DNA of 64,000 bases from Geoanaerobacter pelophilus (GCF_018476885.1 NZ_JAHCVJ010000003.1:310001-374000); one strand, 5' to 3'; shown: positions 28,782 to 36,930, counted from the stretch's first letter. Made by a program: numbers and translations. The notes: a model not told the origin generated them from the sequence alone.

Positions 28782-28812
28782 AAAAAGAGGTTACAGCATT
28801 TGCCGTAACCTC
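28782..28812 (-). terminator. Rho-independent terminator downstream of the beta-lactamase-like remnant
   Basis: GAGGTTAC (28787-28794) pairs with GTAACCTC (28805-28812), extended by one inner GC pair. On the minus strand the stem is followed by TTTTTCG. It lies 27 bp past the stop codon at 28839. Confidence 0.85.
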
Positions 28813-28838
28813 TCTATTCATCTCCATTTTACGTTGCA

Positions 28839-29222
28839 TCATTGACTGCGGGTCTGATTCTCTACCTCTTCGTAAACAGTTCTGGAGATTTCATGAATTA
28901 TCGGCGCGAGATTATAAAAATTATCGCCTTCGGTCATGATGCAGATGAGATACGGCTGCTTTGCATGATAAACAATGCCGTAATCATGAAGAGATTTTAC
29001 CTGCAGGTTCGGACCCGACTCTTTCTCGCCAAACTTGCCGGCAACAGTTACGCCGACTGGGATGCCTGAAGCAATTCCGAACGGGAACTCCTCAACAGCA
29101 AGATATTCCAGGGCTCTCTCAGACATTTCCTTATTCAAATAGGAGGCATTATAGAGAACCCGAAGGAATATTGAATACGATTTTAGGTTTACGACGACCT
29201 TACCGGAAAGGCTTTGGGAATG
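28839..29222 (-). pseudogene. C-terminal remnant of a class A beta-lactamase-like serine hydrolase
   Basis: An open frame of about 128 codons, bounded by TAG at 29223-29225, reads like the last third of the class A beta-lactamase/serine hydrolase fold: a KSYSIFLRVLYNASYLNKEMSE-like helix, VTVAGKFGE (position of the KTG box), then LHDYGIVYHAKQPYLICIMTEG and a C-terminal helix. The parts holding the SXXK and SDN catalytic motifs are absent, and the ammonium transporter ends only 20 bp further upstream. The best available start is TTG at 29138, giving a 99-residue product that could not be an active hydrolase. It keeps its terminator. I read it as a 5'-truncated gene; translation of the remnant cannot be excluded. 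Confidence 0.7.
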
Positions 29223-29243
29223 CTACGGAACGTAGCCGCTCTG

Positions 29244-30455
29244 TCAGGCAATTGGTTCCTCTGCGGCAATAGCCATTACAACATCTTCCTCGCCCTCTTC
29301 TCCGTCAAACTCTTCAGCATCAACATAGGGGGCTACCCTTCTACCCATTACAGCAAGCACCTTGCCGCTGACTAAGCCGGTAACGGCAGCAGTTACAACG
29401 GTCACCATGATACCGGTCAACTGAGCGCCAACATTGATTCCCGATGCCACGAACAGGGCAACGACTCCACCGAGGAGGCCAGGCAAGCCGTGGAGATAAA
29501 GGACACCACAGGTATCGACCTTCTTTGACCAATCGGTGAGCTTACCCTGGATAACAGCGAAGCCGAAAGTCGAAACTACTCCGGCCAGGATGCCTATCAT
29601 GAAGGCAGAGCCAGGAACAGCAAGGTCGCATGTGGAACCGATAGCCACGCCACCGGCCAGTGTGGCATTGGCAATGTCCGCCGCCGATATCTTCCCTCTC
29701 AGTTTGACTGAGGCGAAATAGGTGGCAAGAGTCGAGCCGCAGAGCGCCAGGATAACATTGACCCCGGTTTTCGGGACGTCGGCAGGGGCTACCAGTGCCG
29801 CGCAAAAGCTCGGCCAGAAGACCCACAGCACCATGCTCCCCAAGAGAGAATACTTGTCACTGTTCTCATCGCTTTCGATAGCGGTTTCATACTCCTGCCG
29901 CGTAGTCATGGAGGCTGCCACTGCCAGGCCGAAGATGGCACCAAAGGCATGGATGACAATGGAACCGCCGGTGTCCACCACCTTTCCAGAGATCAAGCCC
30001 AAACCGCCATTAAGAACAAGCCACTCATTCAAGGCATAGCAAGGAACGAAGAGAATACCCAGAAACAGATACTGCTGCATCTTCATGCGCCCGAGCACAG
30101 CCCCGGCACAAATGAGTAGACTGGCTGCAGCAAATTCAGCCAGGATAAGAGTATCAATAATTGTTGCGGGAGCCGCCGGGGCGAAGAGGCTTTCTTTGAC
30201 GAAATACAGAGGGATGGAGACGCTTACCAGCAGATATGTGGCAGTCAGGGCAGACCGGCCGTATTTTCGCACAAAAACCATGAGGAAACCGAAGCCCACC
30301 AGCAGCATAGCCATGATATGAATGGCTCGGTTGTACTTCTGCACATCGGTCAAGGCCTCAAGGCTTGCAACCGGCGCTTCGCCGGCATAAACACCACTGC
30401 ACAAGGCGAGTAGCAACATCCCAATGAGCAGCATTAATCTGAGACAGTTTTTCAT
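29244..30455 (-). CDS. Rh-type ammonium transporter (Amt/Rh family)
   Basis: A 403-residue inner-membrane channel for ammonia/ammonium (possibly CO2, as proposed for Rh proteins). The first 25 residues form a signal peptide (LLLALCSGVYAG), as in many Amt proteins. About eleven hydrophobic segments follow. DTGGSIVIHAFGAIFGLAVAAS contains the first pore histidine and is closer to Rhesus proteins (D-x-GGS-x-x-IH-x-FGAxFG) than to typical AmtB; VDTCGVLYLHGLPGLLGGV holds the second. The C-terminus is an acidic tail (EEFDGEEGEEDVV). An AAGGAG ribosome site precedes the ATG. No glnK gene lies next to it, unlike classical amtB loci. Confidence 0.9.
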   Translation of the reverse strand: MKNCLRLMLLIGMLLLALCSGVYAGEAPVASLEALTDVQKYNRAIHIMAMLLVGFGFLMVFVRKYGRSALTATYLLVSVSIPLYFVKESLFAPAAPATIIDTLILAEFAAASLLICAGAVLGRMKMQQYLFLGILFVPCYALNEWLVLNGGLGLISGKVVDTGGSIVIHAFGAIFGLAVAASMTTRQEYETAIESDENSDKYSLLGSMVLWVFWPSFCAALVAPADVPKTGVNVILALCGSTLATYFASVKLRGKISAADIANATLAGGVAIGSTCDLAVPGSAFMIGILAGVVSTFGFAVIQGKLTDWSKKVDTCGVLYLHGLPGLLGGVVALFVASGINVGAQLTGIMVTVVTAAVTGLVSGKVLAVMGRRVAPYVDAEEFDGEEGEEDVVMAIAAEEPIA

Positions 30456-30674
30456 GGTGTTCTCCTTACAAGGGGATCTTCGCCGATCTCACAGGTGCAT
30501 TAAATAGCATCGGATACAGGAATCACATTTAGATGCAGAAAACGCCACTTGTTAAGGCTACCCGACGATAATTGCAGCAAAAATAAGCACAGACTAAGCC
30601 AAAAGATAAGCAGACATTTAACCCAGCAATACACTTGCTGTTAAATTAGGCACTTGACTGACCAATATATAGGC

Positions 30675-30690
30675 AACAGTGGACACTGTT
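30675..30690. promoter_or_regulatory. 16-bp palindrome upstream of the Rh transporter
   Basis: AACAGTG-GA-CACTGTT has perfect 7-bp arms, about 220 bp before the transporter start. The 30456-30803 stretch has no gene; it is AT-rich and this dyad is its clearest element. It is a candidate operator for an unknown regulator. Confidence 0.35.
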
Positions 30691-30803
30691 AGAGGAATAT
30701 CAGGAGATAAAATTGAGATTTCGCGTAGAAAACAACTCTCAGTAAGAGTTAATAATGTACTCTATAGAAGGTTAGGGTAACGAGGAGTGCTGAGCAAAGA
30801 AGG

Positions 30804-30834
30804 GCCCCCCTCAGGCGGCTAGCCCGAAGGGGGC
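30804..30834 (-). terminator. Terminator-like hairpin after the hemerythrin gene
   Basis: GCCCCCT and AGGGGGC pair across a GC-rich loop. The minus-strand 3' flank is CCTTCTTTGCT, so the U-run is poor. It lies 25 bp past the hemerythrin stop. Confidence 0.5.
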
Positions 30835-30858
30835 AAGGTGATTAACCGCTACCCCTGA

Positions 30859-31407
30859 CTATTCCAGCTCACAGGATTCAATCAGTTTCCAGTAGCGCTG
30901 ACCGACAATCGCGTCACTCAAGGCCTCGGCTCGCTGATAGCCCTGCACGATTTCTTCCCGCATGGTTTCCGGGATCACCAGTTCCGCCAATGGATAGAGG
31001 ATATCATCCTCCTTGGCAATATGATCCCGCAACAGTGCCGCATAAGCCAGGGCCTTTTCGGCAATGACCGCCTCACGCCCAGGGATACCGTCTTTGGCCT
31101 CAAGAACAGCCGTTTCCATCTCACGGATATAACTGCGCCCTTGGTCATGCTCCATCAGCATAGCTGCCACCGGACTGTTGTCACGAGGCATGCCATTCTT
31201 GACCAGGGCGGCAAACAGCACATCCTCTTCTTTGGCATGATGGAACCGGTCTGCATAGCTACGGATAAAGTCGATGCAGTCCAGATAAAACTGCCAATCG
31301 ACATTCAAACCAGCTACCGTCGTCGGGGCAGTCTGCTCCAACAGAGTGATTACCTGCAGAATATGCCTATGCTCATTTACCAGAGCTTGGGTAATGTCTG
31401 TCTTCAT
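30859..31407 (-). CDS. Hemerythrin HHE-domain protein
   Basis: A 182-residue four-helix protein expected to bind a di-iron centre. The iron-ligand pattern is seen: NEHRHILQVITLLEQ (H, helix 1), DRFHHAKEEDVLFAALVK (HxxxE, residues about 54-71), LMEHDQGRSYIREME (H), and LLRDHIAKEDDILYPLAE (HxxxxD/E, near residue 140). HHE proteins of this kind handle O2, NO or iron-sulfur repair (as Ric/YtfE). The start is the ATG after CAGGAGAAACTG; it overlaps the stop of the upstream gene (ATGA), so translation is coupled. It is the third gene of the FNR-box operon. Confidence 0.88.
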   Translation of the reverse strand: MKTDITQALVNEHRHILQVITLLEQTAPTTVAGLNVDWQFYLDCIDFIRSYADRFHHAKEEDVLFAALVKNGMPRDNSPVAAMLMEHDQGRSYIREMETAVLEAKDGIPGREAVIAEKALAYAALLRDHIAKEDDILYPLAELVIPETMREEIVQGYQRAEALSDAIVGQRYWKLIESCELE

Positions 31408-31862
31408 CAGTTTCTCCTGGTGCCATCGATGCCGATAATTACTGTCTCCAACGGAATGTCCCTGCCGCTTTTCCGTATGGCTTCCTTGACCATGACATCG
31501 AGACCGCGGCAGCAAGGGACCTCCATGATTGCCACAGTGACGCTCGGGGTTTCGTTGGCAGCAAAGATTGTAGCCAGTTTTTCCACATAAGTACCGGTTT
31601 CATCCAACTTCGGGCAGGCGATCGCCAGTGCCTTGCCTTTCAGCAGCTCCTGGTGCATGCTCCCCATGGCAAAAGCCACGCAGTCGGCGCAGACCAGGAT
31701 ATCGGCGTTATTGAAGTACGGTGCCGTCGGCGGCACCAACTGCAGTTGTACCGGCCACTGCCTGAGCTCAGATACTGCTTTGGTATTGGTCACAGTTTCA
31801 TTTTCCGGCCGCTCTATTACCCTTGCCATGCTGCCTGGGCAGCCACATCCCAAATTTCCCAT
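31407..31862 (-). CDS. Small Cys-containing iron-sulfur-type protein
   Basis: A 151-residue protein resembling the C-terminal part of a family of Fe-S proteins in anaerobes: WPVQLQLVPPTAPYFNNADILVCADCVAFAMG, then ALAIACPKLDETGTYVEKLATIF and a PCCRG motif. Cysteines are at residues 6, 8, 58, 61, 84, 115 and 116. Many relatives carry a 4Fe-4S ferredoxin domain in front; here only a short CGCPGS N-terminus is present. An Fe-S or redox role is inferred; no enzymatic motif was recognised. It sits between the DUF1858 gene (3-bp gap) and the hemerythrin gene (ATGA overlap). Confidence 0.65.
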   Translation of the reverse strand: MGNLGCGCPGSMARVIERPENETVTNTKAVSELRQWPVQLQLVPPTAPYFNNADILVCADCVAFAMGSMHQELLKGKALAIACPKLDETGTYVEKLATIFAANETPSVTVAIMEVPCCRGLDVMVKEAIRKSGRDIPLETVIIGIDGTRRN

Positions 31863-31865
31863 GAT

Positions 31866-32087
31866 TTACTCCCCTTTCCTTGCCAGGTATTCGTTAATTT
31901 CCGTCTCGATGGCTGTTTCGTCTTCTTTGGCTAAGCCATGAATAGCAACCACATCCTTCACCAGACAGATGCCGACTTTACAGGTAGTGCAACCGATGTC
32001 GAAGCGGGCAAGAATCTCCCCGATTTTCGGGTCGCTCTGCATGACATCTTGAATCGCTTTGTCGCCAAGCCCGTTGTTCAGTTCCAT
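31866..32087 (-). CDS. DUF1858-type redox disulfide protein
   Basis: A 73-residue protein. The start is the ATG with AAGGAGGAAGCAA upstream; an earlier in-frame codon would include that ribosome site. The core AIQDVMQSDPKIGEILARFDIGCTTCKVG matches the DUF1858/ScdA N-terminal domain, whose CxxC-like pair (GCTTC) gives the name hybrid-cluster-protein-associated redox disulfide domain. In relatives this domain accompanies hemerythrin-like iron-sulfur repair proteins, consistent with the two genes downstream. It is the first gene of the operon. Confidence 0.8.
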   Translation of the reverse strand: MELNNGLGDKAIQDVMQSDPKIGEILARFDIGCTTCKVGICLVKDVVAIHGLAKEDETAIETEINEYLARKGE

Positions 32088-32144
32088 TTGCTTCCTCCTT
32101 GCCACATGTTGAGGTCAGCTTAGCGCAACTATCGACCGAGATCT

Positions 32145-32158
32145 TTGATGTGCATCAA
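32145..32158. promoter_or_regulatory. FNR/DNR-type box 1 (perfect TTGAT-N4-ATCAA)
   Basis: TTGATGTGCATCAA matches the Crp/Fnr-superfamily consensus exactly. Its centre (32151.5) lies 41.5 bp from a predicted leftward start near 32110, with TAAGCT (32122-32117, minus strand) in the -10 position. This is class II activator geometry for the DUF1858 operon. The -10 is weak, as in activator-dependent promoters. Confidence 0.7.
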
Positions 32159-32186
32159 CAAACAGAAGAAATGTACCGGCAATCAA

Positions 32187-32200
32187 TTGACCTGGGTCAA
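32187..32200. promoter_or_regulatory. FNR-like box 2 (TTGAC-N4-GTCAA)
   Basis: TTGACCTGGGTCAA is a perfect dyad with six-base arms, one base per arm different from the FNR consensus. Its centre (32193.5) is 42 bp from box 1 and 41.5 bp from a predicted rightward start near 32235, with TATGCT at 32222-32227 as the -10. It would serve the lipoprotein/HAO-like operon. Confidence 0.6.
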
Positions 32201-32342
32201 GCACCTGAATTCACAATAGCGTATGCTGATCGCCACTAAGTGAACAGGCGCCAAGGACCGGCTCATTGCCACTAGCGCCAGCAATGGGTTTCCATCCGCA
32301 GACAAATCAGCTAAGGTATCAATTCAAACAGGAGGCAGACTT

Positions 32343-33494
32343 TTGTCACATACCCGTATTCCCTACCTTGCAAGCACCCTCTTCAGCATCATGCTGGTCT
32401 CCCTGTTGCTGGCGGGATGCGCCGCCACTCTCCCCCCACACACCCCCTTGCCACAAGGCCTTGCCCTTGCCGTTATCGGCCGCAGCGACCCGGAAGCGCC
32501 ATTTGCCTGGCATCCGGATGCTGACATCATCGCCTTTGTACGTGGGGAATTGCGGATGATGAATCTTGCAACCGGCGACATGGTGCAGCTCGACGCCACA
32601 CCCTCAGCCATTGCCTGGACACCCGATGGAGCCCTGCTGGCAGCGGTTTCAACCCAAGGCAAAGATAGCCTGGTGCGCGTCTTTGACAGGCAGGGCGCAG
32701 TTGTCGAGGAAGCAGTTGTTCCGGGGCATGTTTCCCAGTTAGCATGGCGTTTCGACCGGGAACTGCTCGCTCCGTCCCAGGTACTGGAGCGGTTCAAATT
32801 CGGAGTGAGCCTGCGGACGCAGCTCTACCGCTGGCGCCTGGGTACAGTTCCGACGGCAACAATCCTCAGCGACGTCACCATTATGCCGTCCAGGGCAAAG
32901 GCCTCGGATAAAAGCTACTTTGACACCTTCTCTTTTGCCCTCTCCCCCTTGCGGGACGAGATCGCCTATACCAGGCTGGTTGATCCGCCGAATTTTCCAT
33001 CCTATCTGAAGATTATCGTCCGTAATCTTGAGAGCGGGGCCGAACAGGAAGCTTCCGGGGTGAAACTTGGCTCTGCCGGCGCGGCCTTTTCTTCGGATGC
33101 CGAGCAGATTCTCTACGGGGATGGCGCCGGCATGGTCAGACGTCTGAGCCCTTGGACCGGGAGAGAACAGGATCTCCTTGCTGCCCCGGGCCGCACCATT
33201 GCTCTTTCCCCGGGAGACCGCTATCTTTTCGTCGATGGCAAGCTGTTCCTCGAGATGCAGCAGCTTGCGGCTTTCCCTGCTGACTGCGCCGGCGCATTTT
33301 CACTAACAGGAACCAGGCTCCTGCTCAGGTGCGGGGACTCGCTCTCCTTGCTGTCAGGACTCACGGAGTCGGCCAGACCTCAACCCTCGCCAGCACAAAG
33401 GGAGCGCCTGCTGGCTCTCAAAAAATGGCGCAGTGAAAAACTTATATCCGACAAGGAATACCAAACCGCGAAACAAAGGATACTCGCCCCATGA
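32343..33494 (+). CDS. Lipoprotein with WD40/TolB-like beta-propeller and SHOCT-like tail
   Basis: A 383-residue outer-face lipoprotein. The TTG start is supported by AGGAGG eight bases upstream and a full signal ending in a lipobox (LLLAGC at about residue 25). Residues about 45-350 hold propeller-like blades (FAWHPDADIIAFVRGELRMMNL, IAWTPDGALLAAVS, FALSPLRDEIAYTRL, ALSPGDRYLFVDG). The last 30 residues (LKKWRSEKLISDKEYQTAK) look like a SHOCT tail, a short helical C-terminal motif. The stop overlaps the start of the HAO-like cytochrome (ATGA), so the two are made together. The function is unknown; a partner of the cytochrome is inferred. Confidence 0.75.
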   Translation: MSHTRIPYLASTLFSIMLVSLLLAGCAATLPPHTPLPQGLALAVIGRSDPEAPFAWHPDADIIAFVRGELRMMNLATGDMVQLDATPSAIAWTPDGALLAAVSTQGKDSLVRVFDRQGAVVEEAVVPGHVSQLAWRFDRELLAPSQVLERFKFGVSLRTQLYRWRLGTVPTATILSDVTIMPSRAKASDKSYFDTFSFALSPLRDEIAYTRLVDPPNFPSYLKIIVRNLESGAEQEASGVKLGSAGAAFSSDAEQILYGDGAGMVRRLSPWTGREQDLLAAPGRTIALSPGDRYLFVDGKLFLEMQQLAAFPADCAGAFSLTGTRLLLRCGDSLSLLSGLTESARPQPSPAQRERLLALKKWRSEKLISDKEYQTAKQRILAP

Positions 33495-34786
33495 AGCATT
33501 CGATCATTCAGGTAACTGTTCAGCTGCTCGCCGTTCTCATCATGATATGCCCTGTATTGGCCGAAGATTGCATCCCGTGCCACCTGGAAAAGACCCCGGC
33601 AGCTGTCAGGCAATGGGAGGCCAGCGCCCATTTCAAGGCTGGAATTGGTTGCGAGAAATGTCACGGCAGCGACCACGCCAAGATCATCAAGGGAGAAGCC
33701 AAGGTAGATATGAAAGTGTGCGGGGCCTGTCATAAAAAGGCTTTGACCGAGCACAATGCCAGCCGTCACGGCATGGCGCTTCACTCCGGTTGGGGGTGCA
33801 CCCGCAACCTGCCAGCCCGAAACCAGGGCGAGTGCCGATTCTGCCACGAAGATGGCGGCAGTGTGCCGCAGGGCGGGGTCCAATGCGCCCGGTTCCTCAG
33901 GCAGAGCAGCGAAATAGGAGAGATCGGCTGCAATTACTGTCACAGCGTCGAGAGTTCGTGTGCCTCCTGCCATACCAATCACAACACGAGCCTGGCCATA
34001 GTCCGCGATCCGAACTCATGCGCAAAGTGCCACATGGGACCGGATCACCCCCAATGGGAGATGTGGCAGACCTCCCTGCACGGCACCCTGTACACCACGG
34101 CCGGCATCGCCACCGGTCCGACCTGCCAGAGCTGTCATATGGCACAAGGGACGCATAACGTGTCCATAGGCATCACCATGAGTTCCGGCGGAGTGCCCTA
34201 CCCTAGCCAGAAAGCAGAACCAGCCCGCAAGGAGATGCTGCAGATCTGCAACCAGTGCCATAGCCCGGAGTTCGGCCGCAAAGAACTGGCACGGGGGGAC
34301 GCTGTCCGGACCCAGAGCCTCGCCATCCTTAAAGAAGCGGAAAAGATCATCTGGGACCTGTCGGACCGCTCGCTTCTCGACCCCATGCCGGACCAGCGGC
34401 CGGACCACCCACTGAGCGGCAAGAAACTGGTTACCGATGCTCAGATGCTCTATGAGGACACCTCCCATATCGAGCGGCTTTTTTTCAAGATGAAGAAATA
34501 CGACTATGCCCGGACCATCAAAGGGGCCTACCACCAGAATCCGGCCTATACCCACTGGTACGGCAACGCCGAACTAAAGATGAACCTGATTGATATCAAG
34601 GCCGAGGCCAGCCGCCTCAGGGAGCGTGGCGGTATCGGGGCAGCTGCTAAAAAACCTGCTGATCAGGCGACAACAACCGACAGGGAACTGCGTGTTCTGA
34701 GCAATAGGGTCAAACGCGGCGAGATAACGGAAGAGCAGTATGCCAGAGAAAAGGCCAGGCTGCTGGAAGAACTGAAATTGAAGTAA
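33491..34786 (+). CDS. HAO-like multihaem cytochrome c (nine CXXCH)
   Basis: A 431-residue exported cytochrome with a signal peptide ending at PVLAEDC. Nine CXXCH motifs are visible: CIPCH, CEKCH, CGACH, CRFCH, CNYCH, CASCH, CAKCH, CQSCH and CNQCH. The surroundings match hydroxylamine oxidoreductase relatives: RQWEASAHFKAGIGCEKCHG, HPQWEMWQTSLHG, CQSCHMAQGTHN and, near residue 355, HWYGNAELKMN. Canonical HAO has eight haems, one being P460. Reductive relatives in anaerobes act on nitrite or hydroxylamine; I cannot tell the direction here. The last 35 residues (VKRGEITEEQYAREKARLL) form a SHOCT-like tail similar to that of the upstream lipoprotein. The tail is preceded by a linker with KKPADQATTT. 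Confidence 0.85.
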   Translation: MKHSIIQVTVQLLAVLIMICPVLAEDCIPCHLEKTPAAVRQWEASAHFKAGIGCEKCHGSDHAKIIKGEAKVDMKVCGACHKKALTEHNASRHGMALHSGWGCTRNLPARNQGECRFCHEDGGSVPQGGVQCARFLRQSSEIGEIGCNYCHSVESSCASCHTNHNTSLAIVRDPNSCAKCHMGPDHPQWEMWQTSLHGTLYTTAGIATGPTCQSCHMAQGTHNVSIGITMSSGGVPYPSQKAEPARKEMLQICNQCHSPEFGRKELARGDAVRTQSLAILKEAEKIIWDLSDRSLLDPMPDQRPDHPLSGKKLVTDAQMLYEDTSHIERLFFKMKKYDYARTIKGAYHQNPAYTHWYGNAELKMNLIDIKAEASRLRERGGIGAAAKKPADQATTTDRELRVLSNRVKRGEITEEQYAREKARLLEELKLK

Positions 34787-34828
34787 TGAAAGAGACTACC
34801 GCCAGGAGTGCCGGCCTCTTGGTTCCGG

Positions 34829-36625
34829 TCAGTGCCCCATTGAAGCGAACTGCGGCAAAAGGTCCCGGCCATAACCGTCTGCAGCGCCCAAAGCAGCTAC
34901 TGGCAGGAGCGCGGCAGTCGGCAGGATGGTAATCCTCTGTTCGGTAGGGTTGCGGACTGTGGCGCGGATCTTCAGGTAATCCCTGAAGGCATCGCTGTCG
35001 ATGACCCCGGTATCACTGCGAAAACCGGCAGCGTTTTTGATCGCAGTGAAGCCATCGCCGCCGTTGGCGATAAAGGCATTTGTTACGGTTCGGTAAACCT
35101 TTCCGGGATCCAGTGGCTGATAGCTGCCGTCACTGTCTTTGATGGCAAGAGCGGTAATGCGTGAACCGTTATCGGCAGTCGGCTGCACGGTCATGATAGC
35201 CCCACCAAGGTATGGCATGGCATTGGCGCTGAGGCCGAACTTGGCAATCAGGAAATCAATGTCCTCTTCCAGCGCCTGCTTTAGCTCGGCTCCGGTCAGA
35301 TCAACCAGCACCAGGGTATTGGCAAACGGCATCACCTCCAGCACATCCCCGACCGTTATGTTTCCAGCAGCAAGACCTTTGCGCACCCCTCCGTAATTAA
35401 GCAGCGCCACCTGCGCTCGGGGCACTGCAGCCAGCATGGAGTCTGACGCCAGTGGCCCCGGACCGCTGTTCAGCCCGATAGTGATGTCATTGGCTGCACT
35501 GGCCACAACCTCCTGGCGAAACCGCTCCAGCTGTGCGGTATAGGGGAGCAGCGCCGCTGCTACCGCAGAATTTTCGGCAACGATTCGAGCCGTAGTGCTC
35601 TTTTTGAGAGAATCGACAATATCGTGGTACGGCTGCGTTCCAGGTACAACCAGCACCCCGTCGCGGGTAAAGGTGTCTCCTACCGGGATCACCGCACCGC
35701 CGGTCCAGCTGCTCACCTCGCCGTCCGGGGTAAAGGCAATCTTCAGCTTGCCAAGCAGATCGCCCCACTGCCATGCCTGCGGTACCAGCACCCGCTTGCC
35801 GTCCGGCGCCAGCACCTCCGTAGGATACAGACCGTCAGAGGCCAATCCGATGGAGGAGAGTCGAGGCGCATCACCTAGCAGAGTGTGGCTGTGCCCGCCG
35901 ACTATGACATCCACCCCTGAGACCTGGGCAGCGAGCGCCATGTCCTGCCGGTACCCCAAATGCGAGAGCAGCACAATCTTGTTGATCCCTTGGGCAGTCA
36001 GTGACGCCACCTGCCGGCGGGTACTCGATACGGCATCCTTAAAAACTGCCTTGCCCGGATTGATGGTGGTTTGCGGCGTCGTCTCTGTGGTGACCCCAAT
36101 GATCGCCACCTGTTCCCCGTTGATCTTCTTGAGCAGATACGGCTTTACCAGCGGTGCAATGCCCGGCTCCAGCGAAAAATCGATATTGGCCGAAAGCCAG
36201 GGAAACCGGCTGCGCTGTATCCAACCCGGAATTGCGGCAACGCCGCGATCGAATTCATGGTTGCCGAATGTCATGGCATCCACTCCCAGCAGGTTAAGAA
36301 AATCGTACTCCACCGTGCCGTTGAAACGGGTAAAGTAAAGGGTTCCCTGCACCGCATCACCAGCATGCAGCAGCAGGAGATCGGGCTCTTCGAGCCGCAT
36401 CTGGTCAAGAGCTGTCTTGAGCCGGGCGAACCCACCCAGCTGTGCCGTAGTTTTCTCACCGCCTAGGGTCAGGTTGACCGCAGCCGGTTCGAGGTGCGAA
36501 TGGGTATCATTCAGGTGGGCAATGGTGAGGTTGAAATTTGCGCTCTTGCTGTAGCAGGCCGGCGTCAGAAGCGATAGTAGCAGCAGAAATACCGGCATGG
36601 CCGACCGCTGCATTTTTCCGATCAT
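34829..36625 (-). CDS. 5'-nucleotidase / 2',3'-cyclic phosphodiesterase (UshA-like)
   Basis: A 598-residue exported metallophosphoesterase that would release phosphate from extracellular nucleotides. Metal motifs: IAHLNDTHSHLEP (about residue 36), GNHEFDRG, LLSHLGYRQD and GGHSHTLLG. The C-terminal 5'-nucleotidase domain follows from about residue 345: AAVPRAQVALLNYGGVRKGL, MPFANTLVLVDLTGAELKQALE and VTNAFIANGGDGF. The start ATG at 36625 has GGGGAG five bases upstream; an ATG five codons earlier (AAGGA upstream) is also possible. The signal peptide is LLLLSLLTPAC; the cysteine may be a weak lipobox. It is a single-gene unit convergent with the HAO-like gene. Confidence 0.9.
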   Translation of the reverse strand: MIGKMQRSAMPVFLLLLSLLTPACYSKSANFNLTIAHLNDTHSHLEPAAVNLTLGGEKTTAQLGGFARLKTALDQMRLEEPDLLLLHAGDAVQGTLYFTRFNGTVEYDFLNLLGVDAMTFGNHEFDRGVAAIPGWIQRSRFPWLSANIDFSLEPGIAPLVKPYLLKKINGEQVAIIGVTTETTPQTTINPGKAVFKDAVSSTRRQVASLTAQGINKIVLLSHLGYRQDMALAAQVSGVDVIVGGHSHTLLGDAPRLSSIGLASDGLYPTEVLAPDGKRVLVPQAWQWGDLLGKLKIAFTPDGEVSSWTGGAVIPVGDTFTRDGVLVVPGTQPYHDIVDSLKKSTTARIVAENSAVAAALLPYTAQLERFRQEVVASAANDITIGLNSGPGPLASDSMLAAVPRAQVALLNYGGVRKGLAAGNITVGDVLEVMPFANTLVLVDLTGAELKQALEEDIDFLIAKFGLSANAMPYLGGAIMTVQPTADNGSRITALAIKDSDGSYQPLDPGKVYRTVTNAFIANGGDGFTAIKNAAGFRSDTGVIDSDAFRDYLKIRATVRNPTEQRITILPTAALLPVAALGAADGYGRDLLPQFASMGH

Positions 36626-36843
36626 TGTGCTCCCCTTCATCAAATGTCCTTACTGGAACCGCAATAAAATTGAATACGGGACTCTTGGCAAGGCCGGAGT
36701 CCTTTTCAAGCTAGTATCTCACATCCGGAGCAAATTACCATTCCTAAACAGCTCGGGTCTGCCCCCCATAAACTGTGCTCATCACGCTTTTACGGGGTTT
36801 TCCCGGCAATCAATCGATAATTAGACCTTCACAATAAACCGGG

Positions 36844-36871
36844 TTGCATTACAAAACTGCAGCGATACAAT
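36844..36871 (+). promoter_or_regulatory. Predicted sigma-70 promoter for the Ig-like lipoprotein
   Basis: TTGCAT (36844-36849), a 16-bp spacer and TACAAT (36866-36871); a perfect TATAAT follows at 36876-36881. The rest of 36626-36930 is AT-rich, non-coding, and carries a GGACTC/GAGTCC hairpin with TTTT at 36679-36706 that ends no visible gene. Confidence 0.45.
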
Positions 36872-36930
36872 TTAATATAATTTCTTTAAATAGAAATAAT
36901 TAATTAAATAATTTCACAAGGAGGCTGAAT

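Noticed and set aside
30560-30585. Sigma-54 promoter for the Rh transporter (minus-strand TGTGC...TTGCT)
   Set aside because: The -24 half is poor, with only two of the six key bases matching.
36679-36706. Hairpin with TTTT on the plus strand
   Set aside because: No plus-strand gene ends upstream of it, so a terminator role is unsupported; the arms are only six bases.
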